From the NCBI GenBank assembly GCA_021234155.1, contig JAJEKV010000004.1:22747314-22811313 (forward strand): 64,000 bases of DNA, written 5' to 3'. This stretch comes from Isoetes taiwanensis. Taxonomy: Eukaryota > Streptophyta > Lycopodiopsida > Isoetales > Isoetaceae. Under the pieces are notes generated by a model. It was not told where the DNA came from and searched no databases. It saw only the letters and a program-made list of their open reading frames with translations. Below, in pieces: positions 20,631 to 31,057 of the stretch (position 1 is the stretch's first letter; each line of letters opens with the position of its first letter). Made by a program: the position numbers and the translations under genes.

Positions 20631-22014
20631 CTCAAATTATGGATACCACAGATCCTGCCACATACCAGGAGGCAGCAGCAAGCCCAGTGTGGCAAAAAAA
20701 AAGCCATGAAAGAGCTAATATGACATGCTCATTTAAACAAGGTGCGTGGCAGCTTGTTCCCAAAACAGTACATCAACATGTCATTGGGAATAAATGGGTC
20801 TTTAGGACCAAATATAACTCTGATGGAAACATAGCCAAGCATAAGGCAAGACTTGTGGCTAAGGGATATGCCCAAGAATTTGGCATTGACTATACTGATG
20901 TCTTTGCTCCTGTGGCAAGAATGCCAACAATCAGGGCCGTTATTGCATTAGCTGCTAGCAGAGGATGGCCCATTTATCAGCTAGATTTTAAAAGTGCTTT
21001 CCTCAATGGTGACCTGCAGGAAACCATTTTTATGGAGCAGCCACATGGCTTTATCAAACCAGGTGAGCAAACACTTGTTTGTAAACTCCGTAAGAGTTTG
21101 TATGGGCTAAGACAAGCACCACGGTGCTGGCATAAGAAAATCAATGGATTTTTACTGAAATTAGGCTTCAAAAGATCTAGGGCAGATCCTAGTCTCTATT
21201 ATAAGCAAGCTCATGATCAGTCAAACCAAATACATTAAGGAAGTCTTGAACAGATTTCATATGGAAGACTCCAAGCCAGTTCCTGCTCCATATGAACCAG
21301 GCATCAGACTTACCTTAGATCTTGATGGAGAACCGTGTGACACCACTTTATTTCGCCAATTGGTTGGTTCTCTCATTTACTCCACTATTACAAGGCCTGA
21401 TATTGTATTTGCAGTTGGGCAGGTTAGCAAATACATGCAACATCCTAAGAGGACTCATTGGATGGCAGCCAAGAGGATTCTAGCATACTTGAAAGGTACA
21501 ATGTTTGAGGGGATTTCTTATTTTCGAAATCAATCTCCGATGCTGTCCTTTTACACAGATGCAGACTTTGCATCTCATGATTATGAGACTAGAAAGTCTA
21601 CTATAGGGTTTTTTTTCATTTTTGGACAGAGTCCAATAATGTGGTCATCGAAAAAAGCAAACCACTGTCAGCCTCGGCAAGACTAAGCAGAATTGAAAGC
21701 CATGTGCCTTTGGATTTCAAGAAATTTTATGGATGCTCAATCTCTTTCAAGACTTGGGAGTGTCAATAAAGGCAGCCACACTATTAGTGGATAACTCTGG
21801 TGCTATAGCATTGACAAAAGACCAGAAGTATCATCCCTTAACAAAGCATTTGGATACTCAGCTATGTTTCATGAGAGAGCAGCTTGACACTACCATGATC
21901 AATCTGCAATTTTGTGCTACACGAAAACAATTGGCTGATGGGATGACTAAGCCTTTGGTTGGAGTCAAACTCAAGCAGATGAAGCAGGCTCTAAGACTGC
22001 AGCTAGGCACTTAA
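20552..22014 (+). pseudogene. Copia RT and RNase H, YxDD box deleted
   Basis: RT starts with NKWVFRTKYNSDGNIAKHKA, then ARLVAKGYAQEFGIDY, FAPVAR and LDFKSAFLNGDLQE. After ADPSLYYKQAHDQ (ends near 21212) the sequence jumps straight to ISQTKYIKEVLNRFHMEDSK. The stretch between, which carries the catalytic YVDD in copia RTs, is absent. RNase H follows (FYTDADFASHDYETRKSTIG; MWSSKK; LVDNSGAIAL; KHLDTQLCFMRE; ADGMTKPL), with a stop at 21684-21686 and a frame change near 21686-21733. No active RT can be made from this copy. Confidence 0.9.
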
Positions 22015-22072
22015 GTGTGCTTTATTTGTTCTCTCTTTACAATTTTTGTTCTGTGTGTTAGGGTTCAGTTTC

Positions 22073-22080
22073 AGGAGGGG
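22073..22080 (+). other. Polypurine tract of copia element
   Basis: AGGAGGGG immediately precedes the 3' LTR; it primes plus-strand DNA synthesis in this family of elements. The adjacency fixes the LTR start at 22081. Confidence 0.88.
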
Positions 22081-22238
22081 TATTAGAGTTAGAAACTGAC
22101 CTAACCCTAACCTATGACCTAACCCTAACCTATGACGTGGTGGCCCATCTATGCCATCTACTATATAGCTAGGCTTGTTCTCCTTTTTAGTTACTTCAAT
22201 AGAGCGTCTTCTTCTCTTCTTCTTGTTTCACTCTCACA
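22081..22238 (+). repeat. 3' LTR of copia element
   Basis: 158 bp, same as the 5' LTR except the last CTGACA reads CTCACA. It is followed directly by the target duplication ATTCC (22239-22243), matching 17429-17433. Confidence 0.93.
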
Positions 22239-23577
22239 ATTCCCCATTAAGATCATCATCAAAGACTCGTCTCTTAATTACCCTGGAGCTTTTCCTGATA
22301 GCTTGCCCAGGAGAAGCAGTTTGTACTGATAACATGAAATTAGCCTTTATGTCTACTTTTGTTTTTGATAATTCTAATGCAAAATTTGCACGAACACTTT
22401 TGGCTGAAACATCCATACTATTTTTATCTCCTTTACCATTCACTTCATCATCTTCTGCTCCTTTTATGAGGCTAACTAAACTGCTTATAGAAAGAAACTT
22501 GACATTTAGAAACCTGGGCCCTATGACTAGAGCAGCAAGGTAATAATAGTACCCCTCTGTAGGTCCTTCGTTCCCAGTGTATGGTACCTCAAATTGGACT
22601 GTTTTATCGCTGCTTGAAAGCCATGTTTCTGACTCAAACTCATTCTCCTCAACAGGATTGCCACCTGCATATGTGTCATGCTTTTTCAATAAGCACAAGT
22701 GAAGATCCCACAACAAATTATTGGCACATTTTCCAAGAACCTCTGCCACAAAACAGTTACGCCCTTTTAACCCAGCAAAGGGAAGGTTGGTCTCTGTATA
22801 TTGGTGAGAGAGTAGAACTACTAGCTTCTTAGATTCTGAACTGATGTTGTTCACTTGTTCCAAGCGTGATTTGATAACTGCCTCTACACTAGACAAATTC
22901 TGAGGTAATCTTTTCACCACGAAGTTGTCCTTGTTGATGTTCTTCCTCACAACATTGAAAGCCAAACATAACTGACAACCTTCTACCACTTCTTCAAGCT
23001 CGTGCAGGTAATCAAAATAAAATGCCACATGACAAAACAAACTATGCGAATTCCTTGCAAAACCAAACCATTGAATTTCTCTACCATGCTCAACAACAAC
23101 CAGCATTCCACCTTCATGAACTCCAAAAATTGTAAAAGCATTATACAATGCCGTGTTTGCATTGTTACTGACAGAATGATCGACTTGGCCACTTTCCCCC
23201 ATTCCATTTAATGAATTGAACATGCCTGGGCAGCAGAAACAAACGGGCCCGGTCATGATCTGTGTGAAGGGGCTATTGTATCTCCACAACCTTGACTTCT
23301 TCGCAGATTTCTCCATATCCATGGAGCTTGAGGAATCAAAGTGCAAATTGACTAGACTCCAGCCCTTCCCATCTATTTGGTTCCTGCCAAATCCTCTCCT
23401 TTCGTTTAGTGAAATAATACTCTTTGCACTACTTGCATCACCAAAATTGCCTTCAATACTCCTCCTCATGGCAGTATTCCCGTTAGAAAATCCAGCATCT
23501 ATGTCTTTGCCACGAGTTGGAGCCGAATTCATGCATGATGCTAAACCCTGCTCGGGGTTCCAAATGAGGCTTGCCAT
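22239..23577 (-). pseudogene. N-terminal part of chimeric ORF: 2OG-Fe(II) oxygenase-like protein
   Basis: The minus-strand ORF from ATG at 23577 runs about 445 codons into the 3' LTR of the copia insertion. From residue about 150 it resembles a family of 2-oxoglutarate/iron oxygenase-like proteins. Matching segments are VHEGGMLVVVEHGREIQW, HVAFYFDYLHELEEVVEGCQ followed by LCLAFNVV, KLVVLLSHQYTETNLPFAGL and VPYTGNEGPTEGYYYYLAAL. In that family the first iron ligands are an HRD-like motif before the HEGG segment; here only DHSVSN stands there, so iron binding is doubtful. The distal His (Y.HE) is kept. An in-frame TAG directly precedes the ATG. The last codons before the insertion read DDDLNGE and continue in frame with SPYWLDGD on the far side. 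Confidence 0.72.
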
Positions 23578-23818
23578 CTATAGTTTCAGGCACATGCATA
23601 CAGACTTGCCATCCACTGAGGGAATCCGCCAACAAGTTTTCTGGCTTCCGTGCTGCCATCGGCCTCTTCATAAAATCTGTGCTTATCGTCTCTTGCTCAT
23701 GGTTCCAGACTTCCCATCTACTGCTAGAATCTCTAAGCAGTTTTTTTAGCTTCCTTGCTGCCGTTATCCTCTTCACTGGATCGTGCTTCCAGACTTGCCA
23801 TCCACTGTCAGAATCCAG
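23483..23818 (-). pseudogene. Coding-like tandem repeat upstream of the oxygenase ORF
   Basis: The minus-strand frame of the 97-codon ORF 23483-23776 (open further up to about 23818) contains about two and a half copies of a unit of roughly 36 residues, recognised by SGWQVWKHD, SSRWEVWNHEQET and SLSGWQVCMHVPET, each preceded by an AARK..K/E.LL.DS segment. It overlaps the start of the oxygenase-like ORF in a different frame. The repeats may therefore have been the N-terminal part of the same protein, separated by a frameshift near 23570. The repeat type is not one I recognise. Confidence 0.4.
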
Positions 23819-23951
23819 ACTACTCTGTCAATGCGAACTAGCTATTGCAAGCAACTGGCCGGCACTATCAGATTACCCCTTCTGGCATTATTTCGAATCC
23901 ATGCTTTGCCCTTTGATTCTAGCATCTTGGGACAGCTGTGACAGATCTCTC
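23819..23951. repeat. 134-bp direct repeat, right copy
   Basis: Right copy of 15263-15396, one base shorter. It begins directly at the 5' end of the coding-like tandem repeat. The pair brackets the chimeric ORF (16.5-23.8 kb), as LTRs or a duplicated target segment would. No TG-CA ends or target duplication around the outside could be confirmed. Confidence 0.85.
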
Positions 23952-26412
23952 AACAAATACTCTGCCATTAAGAGTTTATGACAGAGATAAGCTTCCCAAC
24001 TATGATTGTTTAATCCAATCTATATCAGTAACCCAGCGCCAGAATTGGAATCTTAGTCTCTGCTGGTGAAATTGAAAGTTTGTTATCCCTATATTTTTTA
24101 AACGTTAGAAGGAAGCAGATGATGTGCGACATGATTGAGCAATCATTGTAGAATGGGGAGCTAAAAAGGGTCAGGCTCTCTGTTATGCCTTCAAATGGTA
24201 TCCTTTGGCTTTATCTGCGTTAGTCATCCAAAATGTTCTACCCATGGCTATTTTTATATTTTGCAACAGTTCTGTATGCTTTCGATTATCACCATGGCTA
24301 TTTCTATCTGCCATGACTATCTCTATGTGCTGCATTGCCAAAGTCGTGGCCTTTTTCCTTGATCTCAGAAGTTCTTGCAGCTTTTAAACATAAACATCTC
24401 TTTTGTTGAGCACAAATAAGTCTCCCTTGCAAATTTGCATTCATTTCAGTTCGCACTTTGCCTGAGTTTCTCTCTCATTCTAATAGACCTCTAATCAACT
24501 CTATTTTGCTATTGGTGCAATGGCCATGCTACATCCAAATAAAGTACCATTTTTGAATTTCAATTGTGGAATTTGCATTTCTTAGCCACTCTAGCTTAGT
24601 TTGTTATGTAGGTGTTTAAAGGTGGAGAAGATGCATCTTTTACAAGTAATCCTAATGGAGGATCTTTTCCTATTTTAGATATACAGCAAAGACAAAAATA
24701 CTTCTTTTGAAGGAATATGGGGAGGGAAAAAAAAAAAAACTTGCATACGAGTGTAGAAATAGACAAGTCCATGCTATTGGATATGGTAATTATGCATTCT
24801 AACGGTCATGTCAGGTTTTCTCTTCACAATTTAGAGATAGTATAACCTTGATCCTTTCTCTAACATTTTAAAATCTTTCAAATTGCTTTAAGCAACTAGG
24901 CAGATGAGGGTGTAGATCCAGCTTTGTGTTCAAAAGAGATAATAGATCATTTGGCACAGACTGTACACTATACATGATAGTGACATATACTTTGATATAG
25001 CTCATTTCACTTGAAACTCATTTCTGGATGGATTTGGCTGACCTGAAATTGCTACTAGGAAAAGCTCATATAGATCACACTCAAAACGTGCCTCGGCTTT
25101 AAGATATTGTATTCTTTTGTTCTTATTCCCATCTACTTACAGTTCAAAATTGTGCTTGCAGGATGGCTGACTTGCAATTGCTACTAGGAAAAGCTCATAT
25201 AGATCACACTCAAAACGTGCCACAGGTTTTAGATATTGTATTCCTCTGTTCTTATTCCCATCTACTTACAGTTAAAAATAAGCATGATTTCTTGGGAGAT
25301 GTATGCATGGCTCTAAAATACTCTTTTATAGGCAATGCTAAGGGTGTGGACCTAACTATTGAGATCAGATGAGACTGCGACAAAGAGAAGAGACTGGGTT
25401 GTTACTTAAATGGTAACATTTCTGCTTATCTTAGACTTAGCTACCACCTAGCTGTTGCAGTTCCGTAACTGCTACAACGTTGTGTTCCAGAATCAGGCAT
25501 ATTGATAGGCCTGCAAAACATGCAGATGCTTTGCCCCCATCAGAATATGTTCAACGCCTATTTGCTTTCCACCTCAAACCTGTTGTTTCAATGCTACAAC
25601 ATGGTATTCAAGAAACAAGATATTAATAAGCATGCAGGACATGCAGATGCTTGCCTTTAAAGAATTGGAAGCTCTTAACATGTTTATAGTGCTGTAGGGA
25701 AGGGTGCCCATGAAGCGCCCACTTAAGGAAACAAATGTTATTATGATCGACTAATTTTTTTTTTAACTCTTTTTAACATACCATAATGAAGATTGGGTCT
25801 TTAGCTTTCAATTGATCCCATACATCAGAGTTTTTGATAAATTTGGAGTTCGCTACAAAGGTTTTAAGTCAGAAGGCTAATTTAACCCTAATAGACCACA
25901 TGTGCCCTTCAATAGACCATTAAGTGCCCTTCAATGGACCACTAAGTACCCTTTAATGGACTACTTGGGACCTTCAATAGACCGCATAGGACCTTTAATA
26001 GCCAACTGCTTACTTGCTATGTAACAATCATTATACATCAATTTTTTTTACAGATTTATGTCTTGCACTATTCTAGAGGCCTGGCATGGCCTTAATTGCC
26101 AACCATAACTGTAAGGAGTTCGACATGGTCTAACAACAATCTGAAAACCATCCAGGCAACACACCTTGTTCGAAAAAAACCAAAACATGACCACAACGTT
26201 TATGAATGTGAGAAATAATTTACAAAAGTATTGGCAGAAGATGTGACCCTTTTATTTCTTAGACAACAAATGAAAAACCTTTTTTATGTCTTTGTCTTGC
26301 AGCAAGCAAGGCATTTGCCATTTTTTTTTGCTAACTCAATTCCTTGTCTAATTGATGGTATTCTGTTAGTCTCATGCTGCTCAAAAATTGGTAAGAAAAG
26401 TTTCAAATTATT
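23952..26412. repeat. Intergenic DNA with a tandem duplication; no gene supported
   Basis: The only structure is a head-to-tail duplication of about 114 bp: 25037-25150 and 25165-25279, differing at about ten positions. The second unit has an exon-like shape: GTGCTTGCAG acceptor at 25152-25161, open frame MADLQLLLGKAHIDHTQNVP, then CAG/GTTTTA donor near 25226. The protein piece is not one I can assign. The rest is AT-rich DNA with short A and T runs and short repeats of the type 'CCTTCAATAGACCA' at 25916-26000. Confidence 0.45.
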
Positions 26413-27235
26413 TAATATTTGGGAAAATTTTAAAATGCCCCTCTATTTTGTGTTATTTGTGAAAATGCCCTTATATTTTGAGATATTGTCAAAATGCCCT
26501 TGTATGGCTCTGAAACTAATAGAGATAAGAAGAATGACTGGAATGAGTTTCGGGGAACGAATGGCTTTGGCATAGGGCAAGACCACTATGAGAAGAGACC
26601 CTGGAGTGATAAATTGGAGCTAATAATTTGGGCTTCTGATCAGATATGGAAAGATGAAGATCTGGGCTTGCAAAGTTTCCAGTTTTAAGCAGGGCTAGAG
26701 GCAACGGGCCGAGAAAACTTACAAGATCTTGAGCCCACTGCAATTTTTCTTGCTGTCAAATTCTCTCCTTGTTGTACAAATCACTAGCAAAATCCATCTA
26801 TAATAGTGCTTTGAACTTCCTATTGATTGCCGGATATATGAAATCTAGAAGAACTCGCATGCATGCCACAATTACCTTCGGAAAAACAATGAAGGAAAGC
26901 TCTGTGGGCCTGCCACAATTATCTTCAAAAAAAAAAAAAATGCTGGAGGAAGGCTCTACAGCGCCGGGCATATCTTTGTCTAGTTTTGGATCACTCTGCT
27001 CTTATTTTAAAGCTTAGACTGCAAATTCGCAGGGCAGAAAGGTCCGGCATTGCATCAGTGGACACCATATTAACCAATTTTTGTGAAAATCTCTAAATTT
27101 TGAGTTGCTCCTGGTAGATTGGTAGTTAGATTGAGCGGTATTTGTAGTGATCGTCGTAAAGCTACAGGGCAGGGGCATTTTTGACAATATGTCAAAATCT
27201 GAGGGTATTTTGATAAATACCTCATTTTTCCCTCA
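26413..27235. mobile_element. Possible MITE with imperfect terminal inverted repeats
   Basis: The left end (from GGGAAAATTTTAAAATGCCC) and the reverse complement of the right end (from GGAAAAATGAGG) share blocks such as TTTTG-A-ATATTGTCAAAATGCCC. Roughly 55-80 bases match imperfectly. The left end also repeats AAAATGCCC three times (26441-26510). No clean target duplication was seen. The interior holds a 14-base A run (26926-26939) and no gene. Confidence 0.4.
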
Positions 27236-29973
27236 ATGCTCGCTCGATGCTAAAGCGTAAATGACGTTTTAGAGTGCAAAAAAGGCACCCAAATCATCTG
27301 TTGAATTTCCTTAGACATTTTCCTCTACTCTGATGGGTTAGTACAGAGTTAAGAAATACACATAAGCTCTCTCTTTTGCTACATACACACTATTTCTGAG
27401 ATGGCAAGCTATGTGGACTCATATGGATTGCACGAATGGACACAAATGAAGACCAACAAGATGATGTTGGGGATATCAAATTTGTTTCAGAACCTCAAAT
27501 ACAACTCTCTATCTTTGATTCTTTTCGAACCCGAACGCCAATTGGTGCTCGGTATATATGGGTTTTCTTAAATGCAAATTCTGCAATATGCTCAACTGGT
27601 ATCAAATCTTTTTGTAAGACTACAAGCAGTATATTCTAAATATCTATTACTAAACATTGATGTTCAAGGTGACCGGCGATGAGCCGTGGTGTTCTAGAGC
27701 TTACCTGTCGTCCCTTGTCTAGTTACCAAGTTTATTGCTAACTTTGGCATGGTTGGATGCAAGTAACCAGAACTCCACCTCCTTGGATTTTTGTACGAAG
27801 TTACAATGGTGATTTTTAGATTAAGACCATGTTAATGCATGGTTTTAAATATCGAGATAAGTATCTCTGTTTTTCTAACTTTCTAGAAGAATAAATTTTG
27901 AGCACAATGTTTACTTTTCTTATTCTGATAGTTGAAATCCCAGAACAAGGCATCTTGAAATTTTGAAGTGGTTGAGTAATCCAAAGAAGCAGATGATTCA
28001 TTGCGATATCAAAAGACATGGAATATTATGTGGAAAGATATTTGCTATTCTATTTCTCATGCAAAATCTTTATTGTTACCTTTTGGATACTTCGACATTG
28101 ATCTTTGTTTCACTTAAGGAAATGCTTTCTTATTTAAGGTTTCACTTGAGTTTTCAGTCTAATGTATCACTTGGTCATTGAACACATTGAAGTTCAATAA
28201 AGGTTTTTCTTGTTAATTCTCTTATGCTCAAGGATCTGACGTGCCGTCATTGGACACTCATTTGGATGTTCCATGTTTATCGTGATCTGTGATCTATATA
28301 AAAGTTTATCTTGTTAATTCTTCTATGTGCTCAAGGATTTGATGTGCCGTATATGGCCTAAATGGTTACATGTACGGATAGATAACAGTACCAAGGGATT
28401 GACTGCGGTATGTAGAAGTGGCTAGTATGGCTTTTGTCAAGGCTAGTGCTGTCTGGGTTTTTTTTAGATACTTCTATTCATTGGTTTTACCAGTGTCGCA
28501 TCTGTCCTTCAAGCACAGGGATGAGTTATCAAGATTCTCTTTGACCTATATCTAAACTCAAGTTTATGTGTTCTAATGGTTACATGTACGGATAGATAAT
28601 AGTACCAAGGGATTGACTGCGGTATGTAGAAGTGGCTAGTATGGCTTTTGTCAAGGCTAGTGCTGTCTGGGTTTTTTTTTTTTTTTTTTTTTTTTTTGGA
28701 CTTGATAAATCACATAAGCATTGCAGTTCCCATGTGTCTTTTAAATGCGACTCGAAATATGCAAAACAAAAGGGCAAGTTCTTTAAATTCATGACATCAA
28801 AATCCTAGAACATTAAGACGAAAAATAATGTATAATCTGATAACATCTTATATTTTTTTATAGGCAAGAACAACCCCAAAATTATGGATACATGAAACAA
28901 ATATCATTAAAAACTCACAACATTTGCATTTTTTGTTGTCGATAACCTATGTGCTTTCTGTTGCTTCAGGTTTACCGTATAGAATCTTCTCATATACAAT
29001 AGTAGCAAAAAGTAGTAGCTCATGTTGCAGCAAGCCAATATGCTATCTCAAAGACCTCAGATTTACCCTTTTGATATCCCATCCATCAATCAAAACCTTT
29101 CTAGATACTGGATCGTAAAATTGACATCAATAATAGAGCTTTTGCCTGAACCACTAGATTCAAAAGTGCAATGCTCCTACCAGCACAGACTTTTAAGTTC
29201 AGATCCTCAAAACCCCAAGATATCATGCCTCGTTGGGTAAAGAAAGCTGGCATATCTTAATTCAATTTCAACATTAACATGAGTAATAGTTGATACCTTT
29301 GAATTATCTGAGTCAATTTCTATTTTATACTCTAGAATGTCAAAAACTGAGCCTATTGTATCTGACCCTTTGATTATATCCGGAGCGAGAGTAAGTGTCT
29401 TGGCAATGTTACACCTAATGTAATTCTATCTTGGATAAAGACGTGTAGTAGCCCAAAACACTAGGTCCGCATGAGTATTAGACTTGTATATGGCGTTATG
29501 CTTTGGGATAAATTGCTTCATCCAAAGCTACCCCATTAGCCCATTGGTGGGCGATCCTTCCTGTATTTACATTTTAATGCATTCCGTCATCAATATGATC
29601 CTCGAGTCTCTACATTGTGTCCCATCTTCCTTGCAAAGATTGAATCACTTGAGCATTGCTTGCTTGCATATCCTGAGGTCCAACTAGCCTGGACTTAGTT
29701 GCAGGGTTTATTTCATAATGCCTTGGATGTTGTGGCATCCTGCCCTGATAGGGGGCCCTTAGCTACGAAGAAGGCATTTCATCTTGGTTCTGATTGGCTC
29801 TTGTGGTCCATTTGGAAACGAAGCAGACTTCATATTTCTCAAGGCATTTATTGTACTCCTCACATTATGAAATTTTGATTGTTTGAAAGCCCTCAAAAAA
29901 TCCATTGTTTGTTCAGTTGTGACTCTATTGAATAAGAAAAAATCTATTGCAAAAGAGAAACAGATGTGCACAA
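27236..29973. repeat. Intergenic DNA with duplications and a T26 tract
   Basis: A block of about 105 bp at 28361-28465 (from AATGGTTACATGTACGGATA to a T run) is repeated at 28575-28679 with one visible difference (AACAGTACC against AATAGTACC). In the second copy the T run is 26 long (28672-28697). A smaller duplication (TTGTTAATTCT... to GTGCCGT) lies at 28211-28247 and 28310-28350. No gene can be supported; ORFs here are short and without domains. Confidence 0.5.
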
Positions 29974-31057
29974 TTCTAGAATGGGACTCGCATGAAAACA
30001 ACAAAAACCTCCCGATAGATAGGCTTCTCATTCATCTCAGCAGATTTTCTACAATGGTGGATGGTGGGTAGCACGCAATACGAACTACCCACGAAAAATA
30101 AAGGGAATGTCAATTATATAATTTGGACCCCATAAAAATACAATGCTAATAGATGTGTGGTTGTGTAAAATTTAGAAAGCTTATCAAGGGATTAAAAACC
30201 CACTCTTAGGGTTTTCGAGGAAAAACCCTAGTGATAAGCCTTCGGCAAGGGGCTTGGACAAACGTAAGGCTGAGAATTCGCTCCCAAGCCCACGAATGGA
30301 GAAGTCGAAGCTGCTGCCGCTCGCCAACCTGTACCTGCACATCACCAACACTAGAAAAAATGTGATAAAACAAACCTCCCAAAGTGGAGGGGCTGATCAC
30401 GCGTGCCACGCGACAATAAACAAAAAACCTCTTCAAATAGAGGGGTTGGTCACGCGTGCCAGGCGACAAATACATTAAACAAAGAAGGGGAGGAGGGTGG
30501 GTTCAAAGAAAAGAGAATAAGGTACTGCTGAGAGAGGAGGAAGCGCCGATGAGACGTTGATGAAGAACCTCGCCTAATATAGCGATCTCCCAACCAGAGA
30601 AGGCATGCGCCGCATGCATGCATACAAGACATGCATGCTCGCCCCATTCTAGAATTGCGATCCAATGGCTCGGATCGATGGGATTCTAGAATGGGGCTCG
30701 CATGAAAACAACAAAAACCTCCCGAATAGAAAAAGACTTCCTTATCAAAAATGGGAGCGAGGAGAAGGTCAAAGGATTATGGCTAAAGAAGAGGCAAGGC
30801 CGAGAAAGGACATGCCACAGCATGAAAGAAATGCCAAATTGTCAATCCAAGGTGGAGAAGCCCTCCCCGCATGGTTTCAAAAAAAAAGAGAATAAGGTAC
30901 TTTGTTGAGAGAAGAGAAAGCCGATGAGACGCTGATGAAGAACCCCGCCTAATATAGCGATCTCCCAACGGAAGAAGGCAAGCCGCATGCATGCATGCAA
31001 GACATGCATGCTCGCCCCATTCTAGAATTGCGATCCGATGGCTCGGATCGATGGGAT
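29974..31057. mobile_element. Foldback-type insertion with two related units
   Basis: Compared with the uninterrupted relative at 13.09 kb (GTGCACAA/CCAAGTG), this locus has about 1,084 extra bases between CACAA (ends 29973) and CAAGTG (starts 31058). The insert begins TTCTAGAATGGGACTCGCAT and near its right end has ATGCTCGCCCCATTCTAGAA, an inverted copy with 2-3 differences. The same pair of ends meets in the middle (30635-30656 and 30679-30703). It therefore contains two units in tandem, about 682 and 348 bp, whose last 170 bp (30513-30683 and 30887-31057) are about 90 percent alike. No transposase is present, so it is non-autonomous. Confidence 0.7.

Larger units (their letters stand above)
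17434..22238 (+). mobile_element. Young Ty1/copia retrotransposon, non-autonomous
   Basis: A complete element of 4,805 bp has 158-bp LTRs (17434-17591 and 22081-22238) that differ at only one position I can see (CTCTGACA against CTCTCACA). A 5-bp target duplication ATTCC lies at 17429-17433 and 22239-22243. The primer site TGGTATCAGAGC (17592-17603) directly follows the 5' LTR, and the polypurine tract AGGAGGGG (22073-22080) directly precedes the 3' LTR. The internal order is gag, zinc knuckle, protease, integrase, RT, RNase H (copia order). Reading frames are broken at several places and the RT catalytic box is deleted, so it cannot move by itself. It sits inside the chimeric minus-strand ORF. 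Confidence 0.95.

Noticed and set aside
15263-23951. Complete LTR retrotransposon bounded by the 134-bp repeats
   Set aside because: No primer site, polypurine tract or gag-pol of matching orientation is associated with these repeats, so LTR status is not supported, only suspected.
27990-28030. Protein kinase catalytic loop (MIHCDIKRHGIL reading)
   Set aside because: The short match to HCDIKPxNIL has no other kinase subdomain before or after it in any frame. Probably chance.
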